This document shows, piece after piece, positions 44,301 to 56,314 of a stretch of DNA of 64,000 bases (within the stretch, counting starts at the first letter, position 1; each line of letters begins with the position of its first letter). Under the pieces are notes generated by a model. The model was not told the DNA's origin. It searched no databases and saw nothing but the letters and a program-made list of their open reading frames with translations. The DNA is from Stratiolaelaps scimitus (taxonomy: Eukaryota; Arthropoda; Arachnida; Mesostigmata; Laelapidae), in NCBI GenBank assembly GCA_019614645.1, contig JABWDB010000068.1, positions 868,001 through 932,000 of the forward strand. The letters run 5' to 3'. A program made the position numbers and the translations under genes.

Positions 44301-45451
44301 AGCATTGATAGGGTGGATAGGCCCGAAACAATAGCGACAATCATTCACGGCGTACGGCTCTCAGAGTGTAATCATAGGCAATTCCATTTTAGCTGTTACG
44401 ACAGATCAGAATGAGAAGGACAGGCCAATCGGCTATCACTTGTATCAGCCACGATAGGTTCCGTGTTCAGACAACGAATCGAACTAATCCGAATCCGGGA
44501 GCAACAATAATCGAGACGCCCCAGACGCTTGCCCGGATATGTTAACGACAAGAGCGTGCCCGCCGTCTAACACCTGGTATATCTGTCTCGGTCGCTCGGT
44601 CAGGTGCCATCCGTTTTGAGATGGCGGCTTCATACCGACCTACAGTCAACTTTACTGGGTGTGTGAGGTCTGTGATTTTCTAGGGCTTGCATGAAAACCA
44701 TGGATATGGACGCCAACGCATCAATATCTGACCACGTCCCTGACATACGTTAAATCAGTGCGAACCGACAGCGTCAAATCTTTAGAAATGAATTAATACA
44801 CCCCTAATATACACCTCATAAAGGCGATTTTAATCAATTTCTATTAGCCATCGATAGCAAAGACATATGTTGCCATCCGGCGAGTTTCATTACTTGCTCA
44901 TAATCAATCCTCACAAATTATCCTTATTAGTGACGAACCTCCATTTTGAAGGAATACCAGCGGTGTACCATTCGCTCTCATGAATTTTATATGATACAAC
45001 GATATCACTATGCATGTCATTTGTGGAGGGTACCATTAGATACCAGTAGTAATATCACAGAATATTAAACCGCGGATTAAGTTCGGTTTCTAAACTTTAC
45101 TCTGTGCAAAGTTGTCTCAAAAAATTATTTGCATAACGCATTTGGGCGCTATAGGCGTATCTGACTTTGAGAACACCCTGTACGAGATCATAAAATCTCT
45201 AACTCATGGTAAACAGAAATTTCTCGAGGAGTATGCATCATCCTTCCTGTGAGTTATGGTATTATTTTTAATGTGAAGTACACTTTGAGCCCTTTATTTG
45301 CATAAATGGATGGCTCACGTCAAAATGTCATTATTATTATTATATTTACGGTTGACACTTTTGAATCTACTACCCACTCACCTCCTCTACTAAGCCATTC
45401 CCTTCCATTGAAATTAATATATAGAATATAATTGGCCTAATGCCGCCCCAG

Positions 45452-45475
45452 TATATATATATATATATATATATA
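45452..45475. repeat. (TA)n microsatellite
   Basis: 12 TA units, about 200 bp from the candidate exon 45693-45797. Confidence 0.85.
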
Positions 45476-45692
45476 AGACCACGAAAATACATTGTACAAC
45501 AAGCTAAGCCAACAGATATTCAAGGTATTCGCGAGTTCTAGGTTTCTTCGCGAACAGCTCCATAGAGTCATCTTCAAGTACCCATTTCTCTGTGTAGAAT
45601 CGCGTTGCTGCCCGCCACAAGGTAGATCAAACAGACCAGAAATCTTGCAGTTTATCAGCACTTGCTGAGTCTATTGTCGGCCATAAACTCAC

Positions 45693-45797
45693 CTTCTCAG
45701 CGAACGCAGATGAAGGGCTAGGTAGACCTTCCGGATGAAGTTCGTCATCCCGAAGTAGATGCCGCGTGGACGTTGGACCTTGGGGCCACCCATTACA
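45693..45797 (-). CDS. Candidate internal exon, unrecognised protein
   Basis: 35 codons reading CNGWPQGPTSTRHLLRDDE and LHPEGLPSPSSAFAEK, between acceptor CAACAACAG and a strong donor GTGAGT, phase 0 to 0. Composition is less AT-rich than the flanks. It resembles no family I know. It could share a gene with the candidate at 49084-49384, which is on the same strand. Confidence 0.35.
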
Positions 45798-45926
45798 CTG
45801 TTGTTGATTCAGTGTTGTCGATTCACGACTTGTAATAATAGAATGCACTCGAGTCAGTTGTGATCTTGGCTGTTGTATGTTATGACACTGGGGCAATATT
45901 TGTGTCTTGTGGAAATGAAGTGTAGT

Positions 45927-46180
45927 CCCCTGGATGGTCGTCTAGTGGTGAGCGTCATGGGACTGCTAGACCGGGGGGACGGTGGGTTGGGTTCAAATCC
46001 TGTCAGACGCTTTGGGGAATCGTTGGAGTTCTTTATCATCTTTCTTTATCTGAAGATTCTTGCCAGGTACGAGTAAGGAAGAGAATAAGCAAAGGTGGCC
46101 CCGACAGGTCCTCATAGTAATACCTAGTAGGTTAAGAGCTGAGGCCTGTCAGATAAGGGAAGTGTTGAGGGTCAGCCCGG
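45927..46180 (+). repeat. tRNA-derived SINE-like repeat, family 2, full copy
   Basis: The head has GTCGTCTAGTGGTGAGCGTC (A-box region) and GGGTTCAAATCC (B box), followed by a body homologous to 26314-26443 and ending near GGTCAGCCCGG. Head plus body of about 250 bp is the usual SINE plan. A related GAGAGTCAGCCCGAAAA occurs near 51175. Confidence 0.65.
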
Positions 46181-49083
46181 AAAAAAAATGAAGTGTAAAA
46201 TTCGTGTTGATTATCATCGAAGTGTTCTTTTCCATAGCTCATGCAGAATGGCAACGGAGGAACACTGCAGAATGTCCCCGCAAACAGTAGTCAATGGCGT
46301 TCGATTTAAAGCCAATTTCTCCGGTCAGTACCTTCGGGCTATGAGCTGGGTGTCCAAGGACTTCGGCGGCTGCGAGCTAATGATGGACACAAGATTAAGC
46401 GTTTTTGTCCGAAGTATTGCACCCCGAATGTCTTCATTCCGAGTTGTGCGGCAGGCTTAAAAAGCATCGTGCAATAGGTCACGTAAATACAGCAACAAGT
46501 TTAAAGTGGCAAAAAAAATCGGTGGAACCGGACTAACCGACGAGATTGAATGTCACCGCAAAGTCACAATAATTAGCAATTGATTAGTCACAGTTGTGGT
46601 CATTACAGCACACACCATTTTCGAGAACCAATAGATGAATTAGCTTTGTCACACGGGTATGTATTCACTAAAATTTCGTAGAAAATCATTGTATCACTGA
46701 GAGCTGACGCCACGATACCATCACACTACGGATACACAGTTCTCGGCCGTCTCACTACAGCTGCACTGAAGTTCATCCACGATGCTAATAGCAATAGCGG
46801 TCTTTTAGATTACAGGCCAGTTAAAAATATAGGCTACATAGGTCACAGAAATCCAGACTGGAGGACACTGGTGATTAGATGATTCAGGCTAAAACTGGTA
46901 AGGCCAAAGATTTATTTACTCAATGCAATACAATACAAATGCTATTATTATTTTCAGCCAAAAGGGGAATTTACTCAGGTAACTTAGTGAATTAAGCAAA
47001 TTCAACACTCTCAAACGCGGCTACCGGGCCACTAAGCTTTTTTTTTGCCCCAAAGCACACATTGCGCATTGTAGCTTTTTTCACCAAAAATTTAGCCGGC
47101 CAGAGCACTGGAGCGAAGCTCCAATTAAGTTGTAGCTACTAATTACAACAGTGCTCGATTTCTCTCCGTTCCTCAAGTGGACTTATGTCGCCATTTTTGG
47201 GACAGCCTTGAACTGGCGATAACGCCCAACCCCTATATGGAATATTTCTATTTAGACTACTATTATTAATTCGTAACGATACATATTTAGGTGTGATTAA
47301 ATTTTAGAATTTATACGAAGCTGTCGGGTGTCTAACGCGAGAATTTGGTTGATTGCAACAAGGGTTACTCTCCCATGATGTCTTGAGCATTAACATAATT
47401 CATGTTAACTATGGCGTGACCGCTATTATAACATAGTTATAACTTAATTTTCATAATATGCAATTATCTCACGAGTACCCCCGGTGATCTGAAAGGACCT
47501 GGAGGGAAGGTTTAACAAGAATCAGGGCCGTGTATTCACTTGTAGCAGAGAATGTCAAGGGAAACTAATAAATGTCTAAAGAACGAGGCGTTCGCTGTTA
47601 ATTCCTCCACGAGGCGACGAGCTACAATGCAATATAGCGCGGCGATGAGATTCCTTCAACAAGGACGTACTAACGTGTAACGTGGTTCGATTACAGGTTT
47701 CTACATTTCGACACATCGGTAGACCATCTACGGGCCAATGGGATTAAGTCTCTAGTCATCTTTAAGCCGTCCGACATCACTCTTAATCTGGGACCAAGAT
47801 TCAGACAAGTTCCCGACACATCTAGGGACACCTCCAATAGCAATGCGCAACGGTGTCTTAGCCCAAACGATTCATCAAAGTGTGCTCACTCGGTCTGCTC
47901 TTACGTTCGACGTTCTCTAGTTCTGTACACACATACGTACGAAGTTCTACGTTAATATGAATTGATGATTGGCTCACACTCCAATAACTCCGATGATCAA
48001 CGCTCACAAAAGACTCGGGATTAGATCAATTCCCGGGAACATATGCGGATATACGGGAGCGCCTCACGCTGGTCGAATCCCCGGAGGTCAGTGGGCACAG
48101 AAGTCAATGTCAGAGAGCCTGCGTTTCATTTCGCTACATGGAGATTGTGTGCTGCCGAGTCCGAATGTAGCCCACACCGAAGGAAATATCGAAGCCACCT
48201 GGGCATGCACAAAGAGGCGAATTTGAAGATCATCAAGCAGCTGACCTCTCTTGCCTCGTGGTATTGATTTAGCTGAAGTGGCTCAGCTGCGCACTTTCAC
48301 TGCCAAGGAATAGTTGCTCGTCTCTAAATAATAATGGTTTATTCTTCGTTGGTGGCTCAGCGGCCGCCAGCCCTTTTTCTATCAGACACTTCTTATGGCA
48401 AGTCAGTTTGATTAGTCGTATGTTATGGCCGTGTTACTGTGAGCAAGGTCGGGAGGAAGTACGCACTTCTCTCTGAGGTGATGGCAGGATAAGATCAGGA
48501 TATCCAACCAGCCCCAATAATAATAAAATGGAATAATAAAATGCCCCAGGAATAATAAAATGGCTTATAGAATGTCTTGGACAGCGAAAACACCATTGAA
48601 AATTAACCTGCTTTAAAGCACATGGTAACAATAAGCAGACATAGATTGTTACTATTTATTGACGATTAGTGCCAGGATTAGAAGGATTTCTCATATATAT
48701 ATATATATATATATATAGACATACGACATGACCCGCATAACGATTTCGATCGACGAGCCAACCCATGAGAATTGAGGATAAAATAGTCGATCGACAGTGG
48801 TAAAAGCAGTCTTCGGGATTTCTTCATTACCTAGTATTTAATGCGTTGTCGTCTCGATGCAGTCGTTAGGTATAAGAAGGCAACATTAACCACTCATTTA
48901 TTCAGAGCACTGCACTATTAATGAGCTCTACTTTGAGGTTGACTTTTAGACAGAATTAGGCGATCACGTAACACACGGGAGATATTGCTAACAAGGGAAA
49001 TATCTTTACACCTCATCCCTTATTGACAAAACATAATTGTACATTTCATAATATATATATATATGAAGTTGATTATCACCTAC
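46181..49083. other. Stretch without a supported gene
   Basis: AT-rich, with (TA)n at 48693-48717. Short ORFs such as 46188-46460 and 47969-48226 have no recognisable motif and I do not support them. Confidence 0.5.
48693..48717. repeat. (TA)n microsatellite
   Basis: About 12 TA units in the gene-poor region. Confidence 0.85.
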
Positions 49084-49384
49084 CCTGAGTCGGCCCTCTG
49101 AGTATTTCTGGCTTTTTTTCGACGCTTTTCCGAAATCGGACCCGATTTCATATTTTGAGCAGGTTGTTCCGGTGGGTTTTCCCCCTCGGCCTCCACTTGT
49201 CTATCCTCAATTCTCGACTGCGGTGAACTTCGTCCTGGCTCCGAGGACAGAGGAGATGTTGGGATTTTGGCAGGCGGTATCTTCGGCCATTTTGACGCTT
49301 CGGAGCTCCGAACATCAGAAGCGGATGCCCGAGATACACCATCTGTTTCTGGCGCTTCCATTGCCACCCTCCGCCCAGCGAACC
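49084..49384 (-). CDS. Candidate exon, Ser/Pro/Glu-rich protein
   Basis: About 100 codons with blocks such as SEASKWPKIPPAKIPTSPLS, IEDRQVEAEGENPPEQ and EKRRKKARN. The acidic, proline-rich then lysine/arginine-rich composition resembles a disordered nuclear or cytosolic linker. Acceptor GAGATCAG and donor GTAGGT frame it. It is distinctly GC-richer than the surroundings. No family recognised. Confidence 0.35.
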
Positions 49385-50119
49385 CTGATCTCGCAGCGTC
49401 GAGACACAATCCGCTTGTGGTCAGCGCCTGGCCGAATTGTCACGTCACTACCTCGAATTTTCTTTACTATTTTCTTTGAAGCCCCTCTTCAGCATACGCA
49501 TCGCATTTTACATAACATATCGGAGAAGTGTTTTTTTTGTATTTCACAGGTATTGTACACACATGGCTTCGTTGTCCTCATCATAGTACGACTGACTCAA
49601 CAGCTATCTTCAATGTCCTTCAACGTCTGGCCGCTCTCGTAGGCCTGGCCTGATTCGAACTGACTCACGCAGAACAATCATCCTTCAACGTCAAAGCCTT
49701 GCACGTCGAGGGGCAGATCTTGTTTGTTTTAGTAAGTACGCCTGAAAGTATGTCAGGCCAGCTCTCGAACACAAGCATCGACCTTTACCGTAAATATAGA
49801 CGAATGGTGAACGCCGAAATGTTGGGGTCAAAATTTCCTTGGTGAATCTTAGGTTCGAAAAATCTTAGGTGCCGAGAGAAGGGAAATACAGAAATTCAAC
49901 ATTTCTAATAGTGCGGAAGTGCAGTACAATACTAGGTACAAGGAAGGTTGATACCAAAGTTGGGCTAGGTTCCACAGGATAGGTGTGTTATGGTGAAAAT
50001 TGAATGAAACAAAGACCAAGTGTGGACATATGGGACAAACATCAAGGGAATAATAGGGGAGTGTAAAACCAGGGAAATGAACATCACATTTCGGTTACAA
50101 TAATAATTGTGTAAAGGTA

Positions 50120-50181
50120 AAGGTTTAATGGTTTATTGAAGGAGCTACAATTTTACAATGCTTAAGCTCTCTTTTATGTAG
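50120..50181 (-). repeat. Family 1 SINE tail fragment
   Basis: On the minus strand: TAAAAGAGAGCTTAAGCA, TTGTAAAATTGTAGCTCC, then TTCAATAAACCATTAAACC. This is the best-preserved view of the family 1 3' tail. A recognisable head is missing. Confidence 0.5.
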
Positions 50182-51371
50182 GTAATAGAAGCCGCTGTAT
50201 ACAGGTGCACTGTGCGTAAGACGCACCTCCTATGTAAAGGAGATTCTAGAAGGAACGGGAAATCATATATATATATATATCTATATATAAAATCATCTCC
50301 ACTACAATCATCTCTCAGGTTACTATTTAGTTGTTACTAAATAATAAGCACATATTTCTAGTTATTTAGATTGCCACCAGTACTCAATCAATAATATTAT
50401 ATTTCGAACGATTACAACACATAGAGATTGTAGGCCCTGAGCTGTCCAACGGGATGGATAGTATTCGGGGCGACAGAGCCCAAGCATGACTGTCACTCCA
50501 ACTATAATAGGCAGTGGTTTTCAGGCGAACATCAGATGCCACTGTTGGGCGGGCGATCTGCGATTTCAGAACCTGTCAGATCAAAAGGGCGATCATGCTC
50601 ACCGAACCGACATATCGGTTTTACTCGTCAGAGACCATGCACTCGCTTGCATCGGTGACACCAGTCACCTTTGGCAAGAGGCAGGAAATAATATGTTGAC
50701 GATCTGCGACTCATTGACGGGTAGGCTGAAACACGAACTGCGGGAGAGGAGATAGCTACTGCGCCTCACGTAAACTTGTATATAGTCTAAAATATCGAAC
50801 TTGCTCGATACCCGTACGTCTGAATCGGTAGTGCGGCAGAAATCAAATTTCTCAGCAAAGTGGGGGCTATATTTTGTCTCTCTGCTAATGTATGCACGTA
50901 TGTCAGTATATTCAAAGCGATCAAGAGCAAGCTATCTACAATATACCGATGTGAGGGTGCCACGAGATGCTAACATCGAAGTCGGTACACCGACAGTCTC
51001 AGCAGGGGCGAAGATATATTTGAATGCAAGTGAGCGAGTTAATTTGTTGCATGGTGCCGAGCCAGTTGAATCATAGACCATTTTAGGTAGTCACACTACC
51101 GAGTAACCTGTTGGATAATAGTACATTTACTAGCAAACTGAAAGCAGTTGTACCGTGGATGTTAAATGTTGGCTGAGAGTCAGCCCGAAAACCTCTTACT
51201 AGCAAACTGAAACAACTGTCCCGTTGGTAATTTGCAACATTCTGGATTATTTATTTTTTGGTGTACCGCAATTGTTAACACTTGTCCAATCCTTAAACCT
51301 GATCATATGCTTGTGCGAGTTCATTTTGACGATACTGTTGCGTTACGTGGGAAGGGGCTGAAAACTGTTCG

Positions 51372-51440
51372 GGGTGCAGCGTGGCAGGGTATGAGGACTT
51401 GGAACCCCTAGGGTCGCCGGTTCGAATCCCTCAAGACACA
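51372..51440 (+). repeat. tRNA-like remnant with perfect B box
   Basis: It contains GCGTGGCAGGGTATGAGG and a canonical B box GGTTCGAATCC. No acceptor-stem pairing is visible and it does not clearly belong to families 1-3. Confidence 0.4.
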
Positions 51441-52065
51441 TATGGTTTAAAGTATTACAATACGAACGCGTAGTTACGAACCATGGCCTCAAGCCTAAAC
51501 ACCTCAAGGGTTATGCATTGTACGAGAAATACCAGGAATCGTACCAAATTTATATTGGCAAAACGAATCATTAGCGTGAGGATAAACCTGGGTCTGAGTG
51601 TATTCAAAAGAGCTGCTGGAAGATGACTTCCTGTCCATCTGACCGAGAGATACGCGTAGAATAAGCTAGCTTAGTTTACGGTACGATTTCGTGAAGAAGA
51701 AATATTTCATTGCTTTTATTGAGTTTCATTTTCAGGTTCCTTTTTGATATAGCCATGATCTGAATTTAGTGAAATTTACTCATTGTTACATTTGCCCAAT
51801 ATGTGAACGGTGTCCGGCGTTACCCAACCCTGCGGGAGACTAATCAAGTCGCGACGGTTTCGAAGGTGACCTTGACCACAATTGTCTTCCTTATTTTTCG
51901 GCGAATACTCATCGAGATAGTGACTAGTGATATTTTAAAACAAGGAAGTGAAAATCAAAACAGTCCATTGTCTCGGGAGACGACAAAGTTCACTGAAAAT
52001 CGTGAAGCCCTTTGTACACGATTTTTTGCGGAAGGGTTGGCCATCCTCTAAATGTTTTTGTGTTC

Positions 52066-52105
52066 CTTGCCCATAGGGTTGGATAACTTTCCGAAAACTC
52101 TGTAG
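52066..52105 (-). repeat. MITE-like terminal motif, solitary
   Basis: On the minus strand it reads AGAGTTTTCGGAAAGTTATC then CAACCCTATGGGC. Same motif as at 29871 and 31562; no partner found nearby. Confidence 0.45.
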
Positions 52106-52594
52106 AGTTCTCTGTTAGATAGCAACATCTGTCATAAAAGGTTCTCGTAAATTCTAACGGAAGAGGCACAGCTGTTCTATGGTATCACATAGCACGCTCA
52201 AATACTTGAACGACTTAGTCTACAAATATATATATATATATATAATATAGAAAATATATTTATTATTTATGAAAACTAAAAAAATATTTAAGTAAATACT
52301 GCAATGGATTCGAATTTGGTTCCCATTGAACCATCGACAAATGAAGCCTTTTATCGTTAAATTGTTCGGACGTTGCGGAGCTGCAGTCGTGAATCCCTTT
52401 TCCGAGGGTGTTTTAGTTGTATCAAAAATAACTTTATGAAAAAACAACAACAACAATAACAATGAAAAGTATTCCCGCTCAATGCCTTGAAGGTGTTTAA
52501 ATCCCTCGTCCTGAAAGTTGGCCAGATTGACCGACTGATCCCAGCGATCAGTGGCTCACCTAACCATTATCTACGCCCAGCGTGAGTTTCAGCC

Positions 52595-53281
52595 ATGAAC
52601 AACCGCCAGTTCAGTTCGATGGAGCTGGACAGCGAGAATTTTCATACAGTGCTACAAAATGATGATGAATATTATTATTATTATTATCATCAATATAGTA
52701 TCAACCGCTGGCCTCCCGGCCCGGTTCACTCGACGCGACATTACTCAACGGCTTCCGTTAGCTTCCGTACGCTCTCAGTCGTCCACGATACAAACGAGGC
52801 GGGGGAGCGAGCTCGACATTCGCCTATATTCAAGAAGCACACCCACACACCCACCCACCAACCCACACAGAGATACACGCGCGAGCAATAGGAAGCGAGA
52901 CAGAGCAAGCGAAGGCGAGCGAGCGAGAGAGCGAGAGAGAGAGAGAGATTGACGACCCTCTCCATTCGGCGCTTGGATGCATTCTTGTTGATACACGGCT
53001 TCTCTCCACATCTCGTATATCGCCGTCGCTGTTCGAGCCTGCGTGTCCCTCGCTTGACAGGCGTAGGGCTGGCGCACAATTCCCGCCTCTCGTAACAGCG
53101 AATCCAGCCGAAACTCAAGCAAGGCGCATCAGGTGGCGGTCGCCCAGCGCTGCGTGCTGTCGATGTGTCCGTGTTCGACAAACGTCACCGCATTGGATTC
53201 CCCCAGCGACTGGCAGCACCGATCGATGCACGCGAGCAAGCGGGAAGAGAGGAGCAACCCTCAATCGGACAACTAAACTAT
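52595..53281 (+). promoter_or_regulatory. GC-rich region with possible 5' non-coding exon
   Basis: From about 52700 the base composition rises, with CpG dinucleotides, a CA-rich tract and a (GA)n-rich stretch at 52910-52948. A strong donor GTGAGT follows 53281. This could be the promoter and first exon of the EIPR1 gene, whose ATG at 55137 is preceded by an acceptor-like tract (GGTCTTTGTCAAG ending near 55098). The overlapping ORFs on both strands look like by-products of composition. Confidence 0.3.
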
Positions 53282-55136
53282 GTGAGTGTAACTGACTTCA
53301 TTTGTTGTTGTTGTTTGTGTATGTGGCGTGCATATTCGCTATTTTATTAACCCCGCATAGTGATGGCGATGATGATGCTGATCATGATGATCTTTCACTC
53401 AGTAACAATATCGTAACAAGTATCTATGGTCTCTCTATATGCCCTGCCCCTTACCCATCGAGTGTCTATTTTTCCTTCTTCTGAATGCTACTTCTTCGTG
53501 CTTTGGGTATTCGCGACAGCGGCATTCGTACTGCGGGATGTAATCGTGCATTTGTTGAGAATAATTATAATAATAACAGTAATAACCATAAGACTACGGC
53601 CCGTAGTGCCGTGTCGATTGGGTTGGCTTGGCCGGAGCTCATCCTCGACTCACGGTGTGGCTGTGTGCGTGTATCTTTGGGAGTCGGAGCGCCAGCGATT
53701 CGTGGACGATTCAACAGAACTGAGGGAATTTACCAAGGTATTATACCTGAGTCGGGTTCAGGCAATAGCAGTGCAGTCCTGAAGCCTGGCGTGTGCCACA
53801 TCAGGACGGTGGGTTTTTATGCCTGCGTTGCCAACAAAGCTATCGCACATCGGATTCTGGACGCCGCCGGTGGGGTGATGAATCTGTGGCTGTCTTTAGC
53901 TGTCTGCTCTGTGTCTGCCGGGTGCAGTGAAGTGACGTTGGCGGTCGGTGTCCAGGCGTCTGCAAAGAGGGCTCCTACACTGCTGGGCGATAGCTAACTG
54001 TCAGCTGCCAACTCCATTCATAAGCTGTTTATGGAGTGTAAGGCCTCCCAGCTGACGTGACAACGAGAGCTGGATTTGTATAGAGGTTATGACTTAACTT
54101 TTTCCTAAAACCCGGTCAGAAAACGACTCCTGTTAACTAGCGCTACCCGCATTCAGATTCATATTTACGTCTGAACGCGTTAGAATACGAAATGTGTACG
54201 CAAGCGGACGCCCACAGAGACGTGTCAAAAGTATAAATCTCGCAAAAGAACATCTCGTTCGGTCGAGCGTTGCCTTGTTTAGCATAAGCTGTGAACTGTG
54301 TACGAGATTGGCTCAGCTGGCGTGGCCACCTATTTGCCTCCATGGATTTGTGTGAGTGTGTACGAATATGTCTATGGCTCCAGCTGTGCTACAGCTGCTG
54401 ACACGTTGCTAACGGGAGTCGTTCGTATCGTCGTAAGGTTGGCCATGTCAACGTCAACGAGATTCATATGGGAGCTACCGACGAGGAGAAGGACAGTGCC
54501 TGTGTGTTCCATATGACCGACGCAGCTGTGTATGCTATGCGCACTGGATGGAATCCGTTCAGCTAAGTGGCCAGTTAGATCGTTTTCGAGCGCCATCACC
54601 ACTCGTAGCTGTCAACGTGGACACATCTGCAATTGAAGAGTAATCCACACAATCGTCGCTGGACGACGTTGCAAGGTCGATGGTAACCATTCTTGTCAGC
54701 GTTTGCTCAACGCAATAGCATACACACCCTCTCTCTCTCTGCTCTCGTGTCGAATGACGGTAGAGGTACAGCCGAAAGGATTAAGCGCGTCATCGTCGCT
54801 AATATCGTGTTTGCGCGCATGGTGCGCCAGCAAGCAGATCCAGCACTTGGGTTGGAAGGGCTTACATAGTTAAATTATATATATATATATATATGTATAT
54901 ATGAATATATATACATATTATATATATATATATATATGTGTATATGAATATATATATATAAGGAACCCAAATGAGTCGGGACTGTTTAGGATAATCAATC
55001 TGAGAACACACCAGCCAACTTCCGCCAAATCAACCTTCGACGAGGGTTACGAATCTGAAACCACAAAAATTAAAGCCCCTTTTTTGGTCTTTGTCAAGTT
55101 CATCGATTCATCCGTCCAAGAAAGAAAGAGATAACG
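53282..55136 (+). other. Probable 5' intron or upstream region of EIPR1
   Basis: Mixed composition with a 170-codon ORF at 53485-53997 that lacks any recognisable domain and contains Asn runs from a trinucleotide repeat. A large (TA)n tract lies at 54876-54960. Confidence 0.4.
54876..54960. repeat. Interrupted (TA)n microsatellite
   Basis: 85 bp of TA with TG and GAA interruptions, about 180 bp before the EIPR1 start codon. Confidence 0.85.
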
Positions 55137-56234
55137 ATGACCGAAGCGGCTCTTATTCAGGGGATTGAGCTGCACGCCCGTACCCTCGTTCCCTTCAAGG
55201 AAATTAGCAACGGCGAGGAAAGAAACACGTTTCTCGTGGGCACACAATCGCTTCGAAGTGAGAATCATATACACCGTCTAACGTACGATGACGACAGTCC
55301 TAACTCGCTAAAGAAGAAGAGCTATCCACATCAATTGGGCGAGATATGGCATCTCGCCGCGCAGCCCGAATCCTCACTGGTCGCCACGTGCTTCAATCGA
55401 GTCACCGCTGGTGGGGACAGCTGCGCCACGGGTGGTGCTATATCGCGGATGGACGATGACAATCTTGAGGTGCTCTACGAGGTGCAACCTCCGGAAGATG
55501 TCGGCGCCGAGGTTCGGCAGATTCAATTTCAGCCCGCGTCGGCGGGAGGTGCGTCGTTCGCGGCGTTGGTCGATTGCCAGGCGGTGTTTTACGATGTGAA
55601 CACACAGAAGATGACGCAATGCACAAGGATCGAGGCGAAGAACACGCTGAAGACATTCGCCTTCGGCTTCAACCCACCCGGCGACCTGTTGGCGCTAAAC
55701 AGCGATTCTACCCTTCGCGGTGTCGATGTCCGCTCGATGGCCGAGTGTTGGACAGTCTCCAATGCTCACACGAATCAGATTCGTAGCCTTGACTTCAATC
55801 CGAACCGGCCCAATGTTTTGGCCACGGCTGGAGACGATTGCGCCGTGAAGTTCTGGGATCTTCGCAATCTCGAACGACCCTTGGTTAGCATGCGTAACCA
55901 CTCGCACTGGGTGTGGAGTGTGCGGTTTAACCCGTGCTACGATCAGTTGGTGTTGACAGGCAGCTCCGACTCGAAAGTTCACCTGTTGAGAGTGGCCAGC
56001 GTCTGCTCGGATGAGGCCGATCAGGAACAAGATGAAGACACTAAGAGCAGGAAGAGTATTGGCAAGGCCGAGCCGAAAGATGTCCTTCTCGAGACATTCG
56101 ACGATCATGAAGACTCGATCTATTGCACAGAATGGGCACCGCACGATCCCTGGATATTTGCGTCAGTCAGCTATGACGGAAGGCTGGTCATTAATCGGGT
56201 TCCGAAAGAGGAGAAATTTAGAATTCTTTGCTGA
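55137..56234 (+). CDS. EIPR1: EARP and GARP complex-interacting protein 1 (WD40)
   Basis: 365-residue WD40 propeller, the length of animal EIPR1 (TSSC1). Known orthologues bind the EARP and GARP tethering complexes and support endosomal recycling and dense-core vesicle cargo sorting. Recognition rests on the start AALIQGIELHART, FLVGTQSLR (33-40), HQLGEIWHLAA, then AHTNQIRSLDFNPNRP (210-224), ATAGDDCAVKFWDLRN (229-244), NHSHWVWSVRFNP (254-266), LVLTGSSDSKV and the terminal DPWIFASVSYDGRLVINRVP. An acidic loop (about 290-306) sits in the last third, as in other species. The frame is one exon. The ATG has Kozak-like ACGATGA. Terminal residues are FRILC before TGA 56232-56234. Confidence 0.95.
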   Translation: MTEAALIQGIELHARTLVPFKEISNGEERNTFLVGTQSLRSENHIHRLTYDDDSPNSLKKKSYPHQLGEIWHLAAQPESSLVATCFNRVTAGGDSCATGGAISRMDDDNLEVLYEVQPPEDVGAEVRQIQFQPASAGGASFAALVDCQAVFYDVNTQKMTQCTRIEAKNTLKTFAFGFNPPGDLLALNSDSTLRGVDVRSMAECWTVSNAHTNQIRSLDFNPNRPNVLATAGDDCAVKFWDLRNLERPLVSMRNHSHWVWSVRFNPCYDQLVLTGSSDSKVHLLRVASVCSDEADQEQDEDTKSRKSIGKAEPKDVLLETFDDHEDSIYCTEWAPHDPWIFASVSYDGRLVINRVPKEEKFRILC

Positions 56235-56308
56235 TGAAAGAAAGTATTTAATAATAGCGGGAGAATGCCATTGTCTTTGATCACGATGTCCGTATCCAGC
56301 GGTTATGA

Positions 56309-56314
56309 AATAAA
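56309..56314 (+). terminator. Polyadenylation signal of EIPR1
   Basis: AATAAA 75 nt after the EIPR1 stop codon, a normal spacing for a short 3' UTR. Confidence 0.6.

Larger units (their letters stand above)
37657..45692. other. Gene-poor stretch downstream-strand of gene B 5' end
   Basis: About 8 kb upstream of the first ABCA gene B exon found. It should contain that gene's promoter and any 5' non-coding exon, which I cannot locate. Repeats here are the SINE-like copies at 38212 and 39381, (CA)n next to 37660-37690, (TA)n at 39951-39973 and (GA)n at 40302-40319. Short ORFs near 42873-43351 overlap on both strands and look random. Confidence 0.5.
49385..52594. other. Stretch without a supported gene
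   Basis: It contains the family 1 SINE tail (50120), the tRNA-like remnant (51372), the solitary MITE-like motif (52066), and (TA)n near 50265-50288 and 52225-52246. The small ORFs have no recognisable feature. Confidence 0.5.

Noticed and set aside
45927..46010. Possible tRNA gene on the plus strand
   Set aside because: B box present, but no convincing acceptor or anticodon stem, and it is followed by a body repeated elsewhere in the window.
53485..53997. 170-codon ORF on the plus strand
   Set aside because: No domain, an Asn run from a simple repeat, and GC-rich context that yields long ORFs by chance. It has overlapping ORFs in other frames.
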